6,113 nucleotides of DNA from Flavobacteriaceae bacterium (GTDB lineage: Bacteria > Bacteroidota > Bacteroidia > Flavobacteriales > Flavobacteriaceae). Below, in pieces: positions 1-6,113 of this stretch. The DNA is taken from contig JAAZVG010000089.1 of the NCBI GenBank assembly GCA_018623655.1, positions 1 to 6,113 of the forward strand, in the 5' to 3' direction. A program made the translations under genes and the position numbers. Within the stretch, counting starts at the first letter, position 1; each line of letters opens with the position of its first letter. The notes beneath the pieces were generated by a model. The model was not told the DNA's origin. It worked only from the letters and a program-made list of their open reading frames with translations, and searched no databases.

Positions 1-1158
1 ATAAAAAGCAAAGCTTGCACGAACTGTTCCAGGAACATTAAAGTGTTGCATTACCGGTTGGGCGCAATGGTGTCCCGTACGAACCGCAATCCCTAATTTG
101 TCAAGAATGCTGCCTACATCATAAGGATGAATTCCTCTCAAATTGAAAGAAATGACAGAGGCCTTATTAGTGGCTTCTCCGACAAATTCAATGCCTTCAA
201 TCTGTTTCAGCTGATTGGTTGCATAAACTAGCAGTTCTTCTTCGTAAGCGGCAATAGCCTCAAATCCAATTTGATTCATATAATCAATGGCTGCTCCAAA
301 GGCGATACCTCCCGCAATATTTGGAGTGCCTGCTTCGAACTTATGAGGTAGATCTGCATAAGTCGTTTTTTCAAAAGACACTTCAGCAATCATCTCTCCT
401 CCGCCTTGATATGGAGGCAGTTTTTCAAGCCATGAGCGCTTACCGTAAAGCAACCCTATTCCTGTAGGGCCGCATACCTTATGAGCCGAAAGCGTGTAAA
501 AATCAACGTCTAGTTTTTGAACATCAACTTTAAAGTGCGGGGCTGCTTGAGCGCCGTCTACAAGAACAGCTGCACCTACCGCATGTGCTTTGGTAATGAT
601 TTCTTTAATCGGATTTATCGTTCCTAGCGCGTTTGATACATGATTACAAAAAACGAGTCGAGTTCGCTCAGACAACAATTGATCGAACACATCCATCTCA
701 AGCTCGCCCATTGAATTCATCGGTATCACCTTAAGCATTGCCCCAGTCTTTTCGCAAGCCATTTGCCAAGGCACAATGTTCGAGTGATGCTCCATAGCAG
801 AGACTAGCAGTTCATCTCCCTCTTTCAGCAATGAAGCAAATCCACTGGCCACTATATTAATCGAATGGGTTGTCCCCGAAGTAAGAATTACCTCTTCAGG
901 GCGTGCAACATTCAAATGAGCCTGAAGTGTTTGACGTGCTTTTTCATAGGCATCAGTGGCTTCTTGAGAAAGGGTGTGCACCCCTCGATGAATATTTGAA
1001 TTGTAATTTTCGTAGTAATTTACTATTGATTGAATGACCTGTTTCGGAGTTTGTGAAGTAGCCGCATTGTCAAAATAAACTAAAGGTTTACCGTTCACCT
1101 GTCGATTTAGAACGGGGAAGTCTTTGCGTATACTTTGAATGTTTAACGGGCTACTCAT
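1..1158 (-). CDS. sufS: SufS cysteine desulfurase (partial, C-terminus off window)
   Basis: PLP-dependent cysteine desulfurase of the SUF system. It removes sulfur from L-cysteine as an enzyme-bound persulfide, giving alanine, and supplies SufBCD, normally through SufE or SufU. I translated 386 residues from the minus strand; the family is usually about 405-410, so roughly 20 C-terminal residues are missing. Visible landmarks are the N-terminal VYFDNAATSQTP (about 27-38), the EHHSN motif at 123-127 whose histidine stacks on PLP, DGAQ at 201-204, the Schiff-base lysine K227 in SAHKVCGPTG, and the persulfide-carrying cysteine C365 in RTGHHCAQPVM. R380 matches the conserved substrate-binding arginine. 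These features fit the SufS (group II) subclass rather than IscS/NifS. The start is well fixed: the ATG at 1158 is only one codon after the in-frame sufD stop (TAG TTT ATG), which suggests translational coupling. It is the last gene of the operon in view. I see no missing catalytic residue. Confidence 0.96.
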   Translation of the reverse strand, partial: MSSPLNIQSIRKDFPVLNRQVNGKPLVYFDNAATSQTPKQVIQSIVNYYENYNSNIHRGVHTLSQEATDAYEKARQTLQAHLNVARPEEVILTSGTTHSINIVASGFASLLKEGDELLVSAMEHHSNIVPWQMACEKTGAMLKVIPMNSMGELEMDVFDQLLSERTRLVFCNHVSNALGTINPIKEIITKAHAVGAAVLVDGAQAAPHFKVDVQKLDVDFYTLSAHKVCGPTGIGLLYGKRSWLEKLPPYQGGGEMIAEVSFEKTTYADLPHKFEAGTPNIAGGIAFGAAIDYMNQIGFEAIAAYEEELLVYATNQLKQIEGIEFVGEATNKASVISFNLRGIHPYDVGSILDKLGIAVRTGHHCAQPVMQHFNVPGTVRASFAFY

Positions 1159-1161
1159 AAA

Positions 1162-2478
1162 CTAAAGGTCGAAACCGATTTTAACTCCAAGCTTTTCGGC
1201 AATCATATCTTTTACTCTCTTTGAAAGCGCAGCGTTCCTAACACTTTCAAGTACGTTGTTGGCAAAGGCATACATAAGAAGGGCTGCTGCTTCTTTCTTA
1301 GGAATCCCTCTTGATTGAAGGTAAAAAAGCGCGTCTTCATCTAGTTGTCCAATTGTACAACCGTGTGAGCAACGCACATCGTCAGCAAAAATTTCTAACT
1401 GCGGTTTAGTATTCACCGTAGCAGTATCACTGATTAGAAGGTTGTTGTTCTGTTGAAAGGCGTTAGTCTTTTGAGCGATCTTGTCGACGACGATTTTTCC
1501 ATTGAAAACTCCGACAGATCTCCCGTCGTAAATGCCTTTGTAGTCTTGGTGACTCTCACAATCAGGCTGTGTGTGGTGAACTAGAGTATAGTGATCAATA
1601 TGTTGGCGTTCACTTCCTAGAGTAACTCCTTTCATGATTGAATTAATATGCGATCCTCTCTGATAGAAATTGAGATTGTTTCTAACTAAAGCCCCTCCTA
1701 ATGAAAAGGTGTGAACACTTACTTCGCTTGAATCGTGTTGTTCGATAAAAGTGTTGTCGACAATAGAAGCTTTCATGCTATCGTTTTGAAACTTGTAGTA
1801 ATCTACTCGTGCATTTTTATGTGCAAAAATTTCAGTTACAGAATTAGTGAAAGCTTCAACGTTGCCTAATGCTTGATGGCGCTCGATAATCTGAACCTCA
1901 GCATTTTCCTCCACAACAATTAAATTTCGAGGTTGTAGCAGAATCTGTGGCGTGGTTCCCGTTGCAAAGTGTACGATTTCAATGGGCTTAACTGGCGCTT
2001 TACTCTTCGGAATAAAAATATAGGCACCCTCGTTAGCAAAGGCTGTATTTAGATTCGATAAAGCGTCTTTTTGATTGGTAATCTTATTAAAATACTGATC
2101 GACAACATGCTTGTACTTTGACTTTTCTATAGCGGCGCTAAACAGACATACATCAACACCATCATGAGTCGTTTCTGAAAGAAAAGAACTGTATTGCCCA
2201 TCGACAAAAACGATTTTAAACGTCTCTGTCTCATGAAGAAAATACTGTCGAACTTCTGGATATTCTAGGACACTTTTAGAACTCGGAAATATGCTAAAGT
2301 CTTTTTTGAGTAAAGTCTGTAGCGAAGTGTATTTCCAGGCCTCTATTTTTTTTGTGGGAAATCCCTGCTGCTCAAATCGCTTTAAGGCCGCCGTTCGAAT
2401 CTCGTGAACCTCATCGTTAACATTGACCTTGTCTTCGAAGGCAATGAATGAAGAGAGTAGTTTTTCGTTAAGATCCAT
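1162..2478 (-). CDS. sufD: SufD, Fe-S cluster assembly scaffold subunit
   Basis: SufD is the SufB paralogue that completes the cytoplasmic SufB-SufC2-SufD complex, where clusters are assembled. At 438 residues it is close to the usual 420-450. The N-terminal helical part (about 1-90) contains the typical KKIEAWKYTSL segment (43-53). It is followed by the right-handed beta-helix core and the strongly conserved C-terminal block ADDVRCSHGCTIGQLDEDALFYLQSRGI (366-391; given in two parts, ADDVRCSHGC and TIGQLDEDALFYLQSRGI). By alignment from memory, C370 and H372 correspond to E. coli SufD C358 and H360, the residues at the SufB-SufD interface important for de novo cluster formation. C374 is an additional cysteine in this block. 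The ATG at 2478 is one codon after the sufC stop (TAG ACT ATG), so coupled translation is likely. An eight-base A run lies in codons 42-45. No truncation is seen. Confidence 0.97.
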   Translation of the reverse strand: MDLNEKLLSSFIAFEDKVNVNDEVHEIRTAALKRFEQQGFPTKKIEAWKYTSLQTLLKKDFSIFPSSKSVLEYPEVRQYFLHETETFKIVFVDGQYSSFLSETTHDGVDVCLFSAAIEKSKYKHVVDQYFNKITNQKDALSNLNTAFANEGAYIFIPKSKAPVKPIEIVHFATGTTPQILLQPRNLIVVEENAEVQIIERHQALGNVEAFTNSVTEIFAHKNARVDYYKFQNDSMKASIVDNTFIEQHDSSEVSVHTFSLGGALVRNNLNFYQRGSHINSIMKGVTLGSERQHIDHYTLVHHTQPDCESHQDYKGIYDGRSVGVFNGKIVVDKIAQKTNAFQQNNNLLISDTATVNTKPQLEIFADDVRCSHGCTIGQLDEDALFYLQSRGIPKKEAAALLMYAFANNVLESVRNAALSKRVKDMIAEKLGVKIGFDL

Positions 2479-2481
2479 AGT

Positions 2482-3231
2482 CTATTCGTTCTCGGCTTTG
2501 ATCCAATCATACCCTTTGTCTTCTAACTCGAAGGCAAGCTCTTTTGTTCCCGACTTTACGATCTTACCGTTGTAAAGAACGTGCACATGATCAGGAACGA
2601 TATGATCAAGCAGGCGTTGATAGTGAGTGATTACCACGATTGCATTTTCTTTACTGCGAAGCTTGTTCACGCCATTGGCAACAATTCGAAGCGCGTCAAT
2701 ATCAAGTCCAGAATCGGTTTCGTCAAGAATCGCCAACTTGGGCTCAAGCATGGCCATCTGGAAAATTTCGTTACGCTTCTTTTCTCCACCTGAAAAGCCT
2801 TCGTTTAAAGAGCGCGATAAGAACTTACGATCGATTTCAAGTAAGCCTGACTTCTCGCGAATCTTTGATAGCATTTCATTTGCAGGCATATCATCAAGCC
2901 CTTTTGCTTTGCGCGACTCGTTGATCGCTGCCTTGATGAAATTGGTAACGGTTACTCCAGGAATTTCTACAGGATATTGAAAAGAAAGAAATACACCTGC
3001 ATGAGCGCGCTCTTCTGGGTCTAGGTCTTCAATATCCTCTCCGTTAAAACAAATAGTACCCTTAGTCACCTCGAAATCTTCTCTTCCGGCAATGACAGAA
3101 GCCAACGTGCTTTTACCAGAACCATTAGGGCCCATAATCGCGTGTACTTCACCGGGGTTAACCTCTAGGTTGATTCCTTTTAATATTTCCTTTTCTTCTA
3201 CTCTAGCGTGAAGATTTTCAATCTTTAACAT
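2482..3231 (-). CDS. sufC: SufC, Fe-S assembly ATPase
   Basis: SufC is the ABC-type ATPase of the SUF complex. It is soluble, has no transmembrane partner, and couples ATP hydrolysis to rearrangement of SufB-SufD during cluster assembly. The 249 residues match the normal family length of about 250. All nucleotide-binding motifs are present in order: Walker A GPNGSGKS (34-41, K40), Q-loop FQYP with Q85, the SufC-type signature GFSGGEKKRNE (145-155), Walker B LAILDE (166-171, catalytic E171), D-loop SGLD (174-177) and the switch histidine H203 in ITHYQ. The FSGGEKKRNEI signature and the DETDSGLDIDAL stretch distinguish SufC from transporter ATPases. The ATG at 3231 begins 12 bases after the sufB stop, with no strong Shine-Dalgarno sequence in the gap. 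It sits between sufB and sufD, the partners it binds. Confidence 0.98.
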   Translation of the reverse strand: MLKIENLHARVEEKEILKGINLEVNPGEVHAIMGPNGSGKSTLASVIAGREDFEVTKGTICFNGEDIEDLDPEERAHAGVFLSFQYPVEIPGVTVTNFIKAAINESRKAKGLDDMPANEMLSKIREKSGLLEIDRKFLSRSLNEGFSGGEKKRNEIFQMAMLEPKLAILDETDSGLDIDALRIVANGVNKLRSKENAIVVITHYQRLLDHIVPDHVHVLYNGKIVKSGTKELAFELEDKGYDWIKAENE

Positions 3232-3243
3232 AAGTCTAACTGG

Positions 3244-4689
3244 TTATCCTACTGAGCCTTCTAGGCTGATTTCTAATAATTTTTGAGCTTCGACCGCAAA
3301 CTCCATAGGAAGCTTGTTCAATACTTCCTTGCTGAATCCGTTGACAATAAGAGCGATCGCCTTTTCAGTGTCGATTCCCCGTTGATTGCAATAGAAGATT
3401 TGGTCCTCTCCGATTTTACTGGTTGTAGCCTCGTGTTCAATTTGTGCCGATTTATTCTTTGCTTCGATATAAGGAAAGGTGTGTGCTCCACACTCATTTC
3501 CCATAAGTAGGGAGTCACATTGCGAGAAGTTTCTCGCATTCTCCGCTCGAGAGCCAATTTGAACTAATCCTCGATAACTATTTTGTGATTGACCAGCCGA
3601 GATGCCTTTTGAGATAATGGTGCTTTTGGTGTTCTTACCTAAATGAACCATTTTGGTACCCGTATCCGCTTGTTGAAAGTTATTAGTTACGGCGATTGAA
3701 TAAAATTCGCCGACTGAATGATCTCCCTTTAAAATACATGACGGATACTTCCACGTTACCGCAGATCCCGTCTCTACTTGCGTCCATGAAATCTTCGCAT
3801 TACGTTCACATAGGCCGCGCTTGGTTACAAAGTTGAAAACCCCTCCTTTGCCTTCTTTGTCTCCAGGAAACCAATTCTGAACTGTAGAATACTTAATCTC
3901 TGCGTTATCCAATGCGATCAATTCTACCACAGCGGCATGAAGTTGATTTTCGTCTCTAGATGGCGCAGTACAGCCTTCAAGATAACTAACATAGCTTTCT
4001 TTGTCGGCGATAACAAGCGTTCTTTCAAACTGCCCAGTACCCGCCTGATTGATTCTGAAATACGTAGAAAGCTCCATGGGACATCTCACTCCCTTTGGGA
4101 TATAGCAGAAACTACCGTCAGAGAAAACAGCTGAGTTCAGTGCAGCATAGAAATTGTCTTTGGCAGGCACAACACTGCCGATATATTTTTTAACCAGCTC
4201 TGGGTGTTCCTGAATTGCTTCTGAAATAGAACAGAAAATAATTCCTTTCTCCGCAAGGGTCTTTTTAAACGTAGTGGCAACCGAAACCGAATCCATAACA
4301 ATATCAACGGCTACTCCGGCTAGTTTTTTCTGCTCATCAATAGAAATACCGAGCTTCTTAAAGGTGTCCAAAAGTTCTGGATCTACCTCATCAAGGCTGT
4401 TATATTTCGGTTTTTTGTTTGGCGCTGAGTAGTATGAAATGTCCTGGAAGTTAGGTTTCTCATAGTGAACATTCGCCCACTCTGGTTCTTTCATCTTCTT
4501 CCACTGAGCGAAGGCCTCTAGCCTCCAGTTAGTCATCCATTCGGGCTCTTCTTTCTTCTGTGATATTGCTCGAACAATCTCTTCGTTTAATCCTTTCGGA
4601 AGGGTGTCAGACTCAATGTCGGTATAAAAACCATACTCATACTCCTTGGTCTCTAACTCCTTCTTTAGTTCTTCTTCAGTGTATGCCAT
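3244..4689 (-). CDS. sufB: SufB, Fe-S cluster scaffold
   Basis: SufB is the main scaffold subunit of the SufBCD complex; it accepts sulfur from the desulfurase system and carries the nascent cluster. The 481 residues fit the family (E. coli SufB is 495). The beta-helix core and C-terminal domain are very well conserved: YLEGCTAPSRDENQLHAAVV (236-255), STVQNWFPGDKEGKGG (268-283), the SufB hallmark STIISKGISAGQSQNSYRG (356-374), NFSQCDSLL (387-395), and IEHEATTSKIGEDQIFYC (417-434). Aligning from the C-terminus with E. coli SufB from memory, C240 matches C254 (sulfur acceptor), C391 matches C405, and H419/E420 match H433/E434 (cluster site), so the functional residues are present. The start MAYTEEELKKEL is reached 15 bases after sufA. 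An in-frame TAG two codons before the ATG rules out a longer start. The spacer contains an A7 run and only a weak ribosome-binding sequence. Confidence 0.98.
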   Translation of the reverse strand: MAYTEEELKKELETKEYEYGFYTDIESDTLPKGLNEEIVRAISQKKEEPEWMTNWRLEAFAQWKKMKEPEWANVHYEKPNFQDISYYSAPNKKPKYNSLDEVDPELLDTFKKLGISIDEQKKLAGVAVDIVMDSVSVATTFKKTLAEKGIIFCSISEAIQEHPELVKKYIGSVVPAKDNFYAALNSAVFSDGSFCYIPKGVRCPMELSTYFRINQAGTGQFERTLVIADKESYVSYLEGCTAPSRDENQLHAAVVELIALDNAEIKYSTVQNWFPGDKEGKGGVFNFVTKRGLCERNAKISWTQVETGSAVTWKYPSCILKGDHSVGEFYSIAVTNNFQQADTGTKMVHLGKNTKSTIISKGISAGQSQNSYRGLVQIGSRAENARNFSQCDSLLMGNECGAHTFPYIEAKNKSAQIEHEATTSKIGEDQIFYCNQRGIDTEKAIALIVNGFSKEVLNKLPMEFAVEAQKLLEISLEGSVG

Positions 4690-4704
4690 AGCCTATTTTT
4701 TTGG

Positions 4705-5034
4705 TTACAGTGAAAAACTTTCTCCGCATCCGCAAGTTCGCTGCGCATTTGGATTGTTAAACACAAACCCTTTTCCGTTCAACCCTCCTGAATATTCCAA
4801 GGTGGTTCCTACGAGATATAAAAAACTCTGTTTGTCAACAGCTACTCTTACCTGGTTGTCCTCAAATACTTTGTCGGTTTCACCGATTGCTTTGTCAAAC
4901 TTGAGTTCATACGTGAGGCCACTACAGCCACCACTTTTGACCCCTACTCTTACAAAATCGGTATCCGCATCAAAACCCTCCTCGCGCATTAGCGAGCGGA
5001 CCTTTTCACGGGCAGATTCTGCTACTTTAATCAT
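4705..5034 (-). CDS. sufA: SufA/IscA-type iron-sulfur carrier (HesB family)
   Basis: A-type carrier protein that receives Fe-S clusters from the scaffold and delivers them to target apoproteins. The 109 residues match the usual 105-125. The three conserved ligand cysteines are present: C37 in GGCSGL (35-40), and C101 and C103 in TCGCGESF (100-107). The aliphatic stretch FVRVGVKSGG (27-36) and TYELKFDK (41-48) are typical of the HesB/IscA fold. The family alone does not separate SufA, IscA and ErpA. I chose SufA because the gene is the first in a sufABCDS order. The ATG at 5034 is the only credible start: an in-frame TAA lies four codons upstream (minus strand, 5049-5047) with no ATG, GTG or TTG between. 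It is the first gene after the predicted promoter at 5054-5061. A short hairpin-forming inverted repeat lies in its early codons (4981-4996). Confidence 0.94.
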   Translation of the reverse strand: MIKVAESAREKVRSLMREEGFDADTDFVRVGVKSGGCSGLTYELKFDKAIGETDKVFEDNQVRVAVDKQSFLYLVGTTLEYSGGLNGKGFVFNNPNAQRTCGCGESFSL

Positions 5035-5053
5035 AAGTTGGGATATTTAAATG

Positions 5054-5061
5054 CAAAGATA
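5054..5061 (-). promoter_or_regulatory. Predicted -7 promoter element of the suf operon
   Basis: On the minus strand this reads TATCTTTG, an exact match to TAnnTTTG, the -7 element of the primary sigma factor of Bacteroidota. It ends 19 bases before the sufA ATG, so a start about 6-8 bases downstream would leave a leader of roughly a dozen bases. I found no clear -33 TTG at the expected distance, so the call rests on the -7 match, its position, and the thiL counterpart. No strong Shine-Dalgarno sequence lies between it and the start codon. Confidence 0.6.
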
Positions 5062-5101
5062 CGGCTTAGCGCATTTTTATCATAAGTAATACACTGATAT
5101 T

Positions 5102-5136
5102 CTATTAATCGGTATAGACAGAATCTATAGTAATAG
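5102..5136. repeat. Nested inverted repeats between the divergent promoters
   Basis: The inner pair is TATAGA (5113-5118) and TCTATA (5124-5129), separated by five bases. The outer pair is CTATTA (5102-5107) and TAATAG (5131-5136). All arms are perfect six-base complements, but the spacing is uneven: five bases between left arms and one between right arms. The element covers the expected -33 region of thiL and lies 40-80 bases upstream of the sufA -7 element. It could be an operator for a dimeric regulator or a small cruciform. Six-base matches in A/T-rich DNA also arise by chance, so function is a guess. Confidence 0.35.
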
Positions 5137-5139
5137 CAG

Positions 5140-5147
5140 TACCTTTG
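5140..5147 (+). promoter_or_regulatory. Predicted -7 promoter element of thiL
   Basis: This reads TACCTTTG, an exact match to the Bacteroidota -7 consensus TAnnTTTG. It ends 20 bases before the thiL ATG at 5168, nearly the same geometry as the sufA element on the other strand. No TTG is seen at the -33 position; that region is occupied by the inverted repeats at 5102-5136. The predicted leader is about 12-15 bases. Confidence 0.6.
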
Positions 5148-5167
5148 ACCGCATAATCACAGCTCGG

Positions 5168-6113
5168 ATGTTAGAAGAAAAGAACCCTTCGCTCAATTCT
5201 ATCGAAAACTTAGGTGAATTCGGCCTCATTGATCATCTTACCAAAGCAATTCCTGTACAGCTAAAAAGCACCGAAAAGGGAATAGGCGATGACGCAGCAG
5301 TAATCAACTTTGGCAAAAAACATACGGTTGTCAGCACTGATATGCTCGTTGAAGGCATTCACTTTCATTTGGGTTATATGCCAATGAAACACTTAGGCTA
5401 TAAGTCAGTCATTGTGAACCTATCTGATATTTGCGCAATGAACGCGACACCCACCCACGTAACGGTGTCGATTTCTGTGTCAAACCGATTTTCTGTCGAG
5501 GCTCTAGAAGAATTTTACGCAGGCGTTGCACTTGCTTGTAAAACCTATAAGGTAGACTTGGTTGGAGGCGATACCGTGGCTTCTACCAAAGGAATGACGA
5601 TTAGTGTTACAGCGGTCGGAGTGGCCGAAAAGAAAGATTTAGTCTACCGAAACGGGGCTAAAGAGGGAGATTTACTCGTGGTTTCTGGTGATCTAGGTGC
5701 TGCATTTCTAGGATTTCAGATTCTTGAGAGAGAACGTCAGGTGTTTGAGGCAAACCCGCAACACCAACCCGATTTAGATCAGTATACCTACCTCGTTGAA
5801 AGACAGCTTAAACCAGAGGCTCGAAAAGACATTTCAGAATTGTTAGTCGCCCTAGATGTTAAGCCAACCTCGATGATCGATATCAGCGATGGGCTCGCAT
5901 CAGAAATCAAACACCTTTGCAAACAGTCTAAAGTTGGATGCCATCTGTACGAAGACAAGATTCCGCTTGATCCAGCAATGATAGGTGCCTGTGAGGAATT
6001 CTCATTGGATTCAACTACGATTGCGCTTAGTGGTGGAGAAGACTACGAACTGCTCTTCACGATCTCACAAGGCGATTATGACAAAATCAAAGGCAACCCA
6101 AATCTTACGGTCA
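5168..6113 (+). CDS. thiL: ThiL thiamine-monophosphate kinase (partial, C-terminus off window)
   Basis: ThiL phosphorylates thiamine monophosphate with ATP to give thiamine diphosphate, the active cofactor and last step of thiamine biosynthesis, in the cytoplasm. I translated 315 residues to the window edge. Bacteroidota homologues run to about 345-350 from memory, so some 30 residues are missing. Motifs in order are GEFGLIDHL (16-24), GIGDDAAV (38-45) with the metal-binding aspartates D41/D42, STDMLVEGIHF (56-66), NLSDICAMNATP (84-95), LVGGDT (131-136), VYRNGAKEGD (159-168), VSGDLGAAFLG (172-182), MIDISDGLASE (236-246) and SGGEDYELLFT (288-298). This ATP-binding AIR-synthase-like fold is shared with PurM and HypE, but GEFGLI plus SGGEDYELL is specific to ThiL. 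The start ATG is chosen because MLEEKN precedes GEFGLI by the normal distance and no other start codon lies close upstream in frame. It is transcribed away from the suf operon. Confidence 0.96.
   Translation, partial: MLEEKNPSLNSIENLGEFGLIDHLTKAIPVQLKSTEKGIGDDAAVINFGKKHTVVSTDMLVEGIHFHLGYMPMKHLGYKSVIVNLSDICAMNATPTHVTVSISVSNRFSVEALEEFYAGVALACKTYKVDLVGGDTVASTKGMTISVTAVGVAEKKDLVYRNGAKEGDLLVVSGDLGAAFLGFQILERERQVFEANPQHQPDLDQYTYLVERQLKPEARKDISELLVALDVKPTSMIDISDGLASEIKHLCKQSKVGCHLYEDKIPLDPAMIGACEEFSLDSTTIALSGGEDYELLFTISQGDYDKIKGNPNLTV

Noticed and set aside
2581..2980. Three overlapping plus-strand open frames antisense to sufC
   Set aside because: They overlap the complete SufC ATPase motifs on the other strand, and nothing in their translations or upstream bases supports expression.
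3283..3557. Open frames on both strands inside sufB
   Set aside because: They sit entirely within the conserved C-terminal half of SufB, which explains the sequence fully.
4690..4704. A7 run (coding strand) in the sufA-sufB spacer as a programmed frameshift site
   Set aside because: It lies after the sufA TAA stop and is followed by an in-frame TAG, so ribosomes are not translating through it in the normal course.
4646..5050. Plus-strand open frame of 134 codons antisense to sufA and the start of sufB
   Set aside because: It lies opposite two clearly recognised genes and its translation is low-complexity Ser/Pro/Leu-rich with no family resemblance; it is a shadow frame.
5031..5087. Direct repeat TCATAAGT at 5031-5038 and 5080-5087
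   Set aside because: Eight bases in A/T-rich DNA, one copy covering the sufA start codon; the upstream ATG is not in the sufA frame. Likely chance.
5076..5090. Possible Fur-like site (TTATGATAAAAATG on the minus strand) upstream of sufA
   Set aside because: Only one GATAAT-like half is present, with no opposing ATTATC half, so it does not form a convincing Fur box.

Overview
The window carries a canonical SUF iron-sulfur cluster assembly operon on the minus strand, read from right to left as sufA-sufB-sufC-sufD-sufS. A thiL gene (thiamine-monophosphate kinase) diverges from it on the plus strand. Both end genes are cut by the window edges: sufS lacks its C-terminal tail at base 1 and thiL lacks its C-terminus at base 6113. 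Coding density is very high. The only non-coding stretch of any size is the 133-bp divergent intergenic region 5035-5167.

The organism is most likely a member of Bacteroidota, probably the Flavobacteriia/Flavobacteriales. Three things point there. The ThiL sequence (start MLEEKN, then GEFGLIDHLTK, and a long ERQLKPEARKDI segment) resembles the Bacteroidota form of the enzyme as I remember it. Both divergent genes have an exact match to the Bacteroidota -7 promoter element TAnnTTTG at nearly the same distance from the start codon. None of the start codons has a strong Shine-Dalgarno sequence, and the upstream bases are A/T-rich. This assignment is inferred from recognition; no database search was run.

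The genes form one pathway. SufS (PLP cysteine desulfurase) takes sulfur from cysteine. The SufB-SufC-SufD complex (scaffold, ATPase and SufB paralogue) builds the cluster. SufA (A-type carrier) passes clusters to target proteins. The usual sulfur shuttle (SufE or SufU) is not in the window and may lie beyond base 1. ThiL makes the cofactor thiamine diphosphate. Its link to SUF is only indirect, because the thiamine precursor enzyme ThiC is a [4Fe-4S] protein and the thiazole sulfur can come from a cysteine desulfurase.

I found no mobile element, CRISPR array, RNA gene or undescribed system. The points worth a second look are modest: a matched pair of divergent promoters with very short leaders, a nested dyad between them, and the fact that all five suf genes lie in one reading frame with gaps of 15, 12, 3 and 3 bases.
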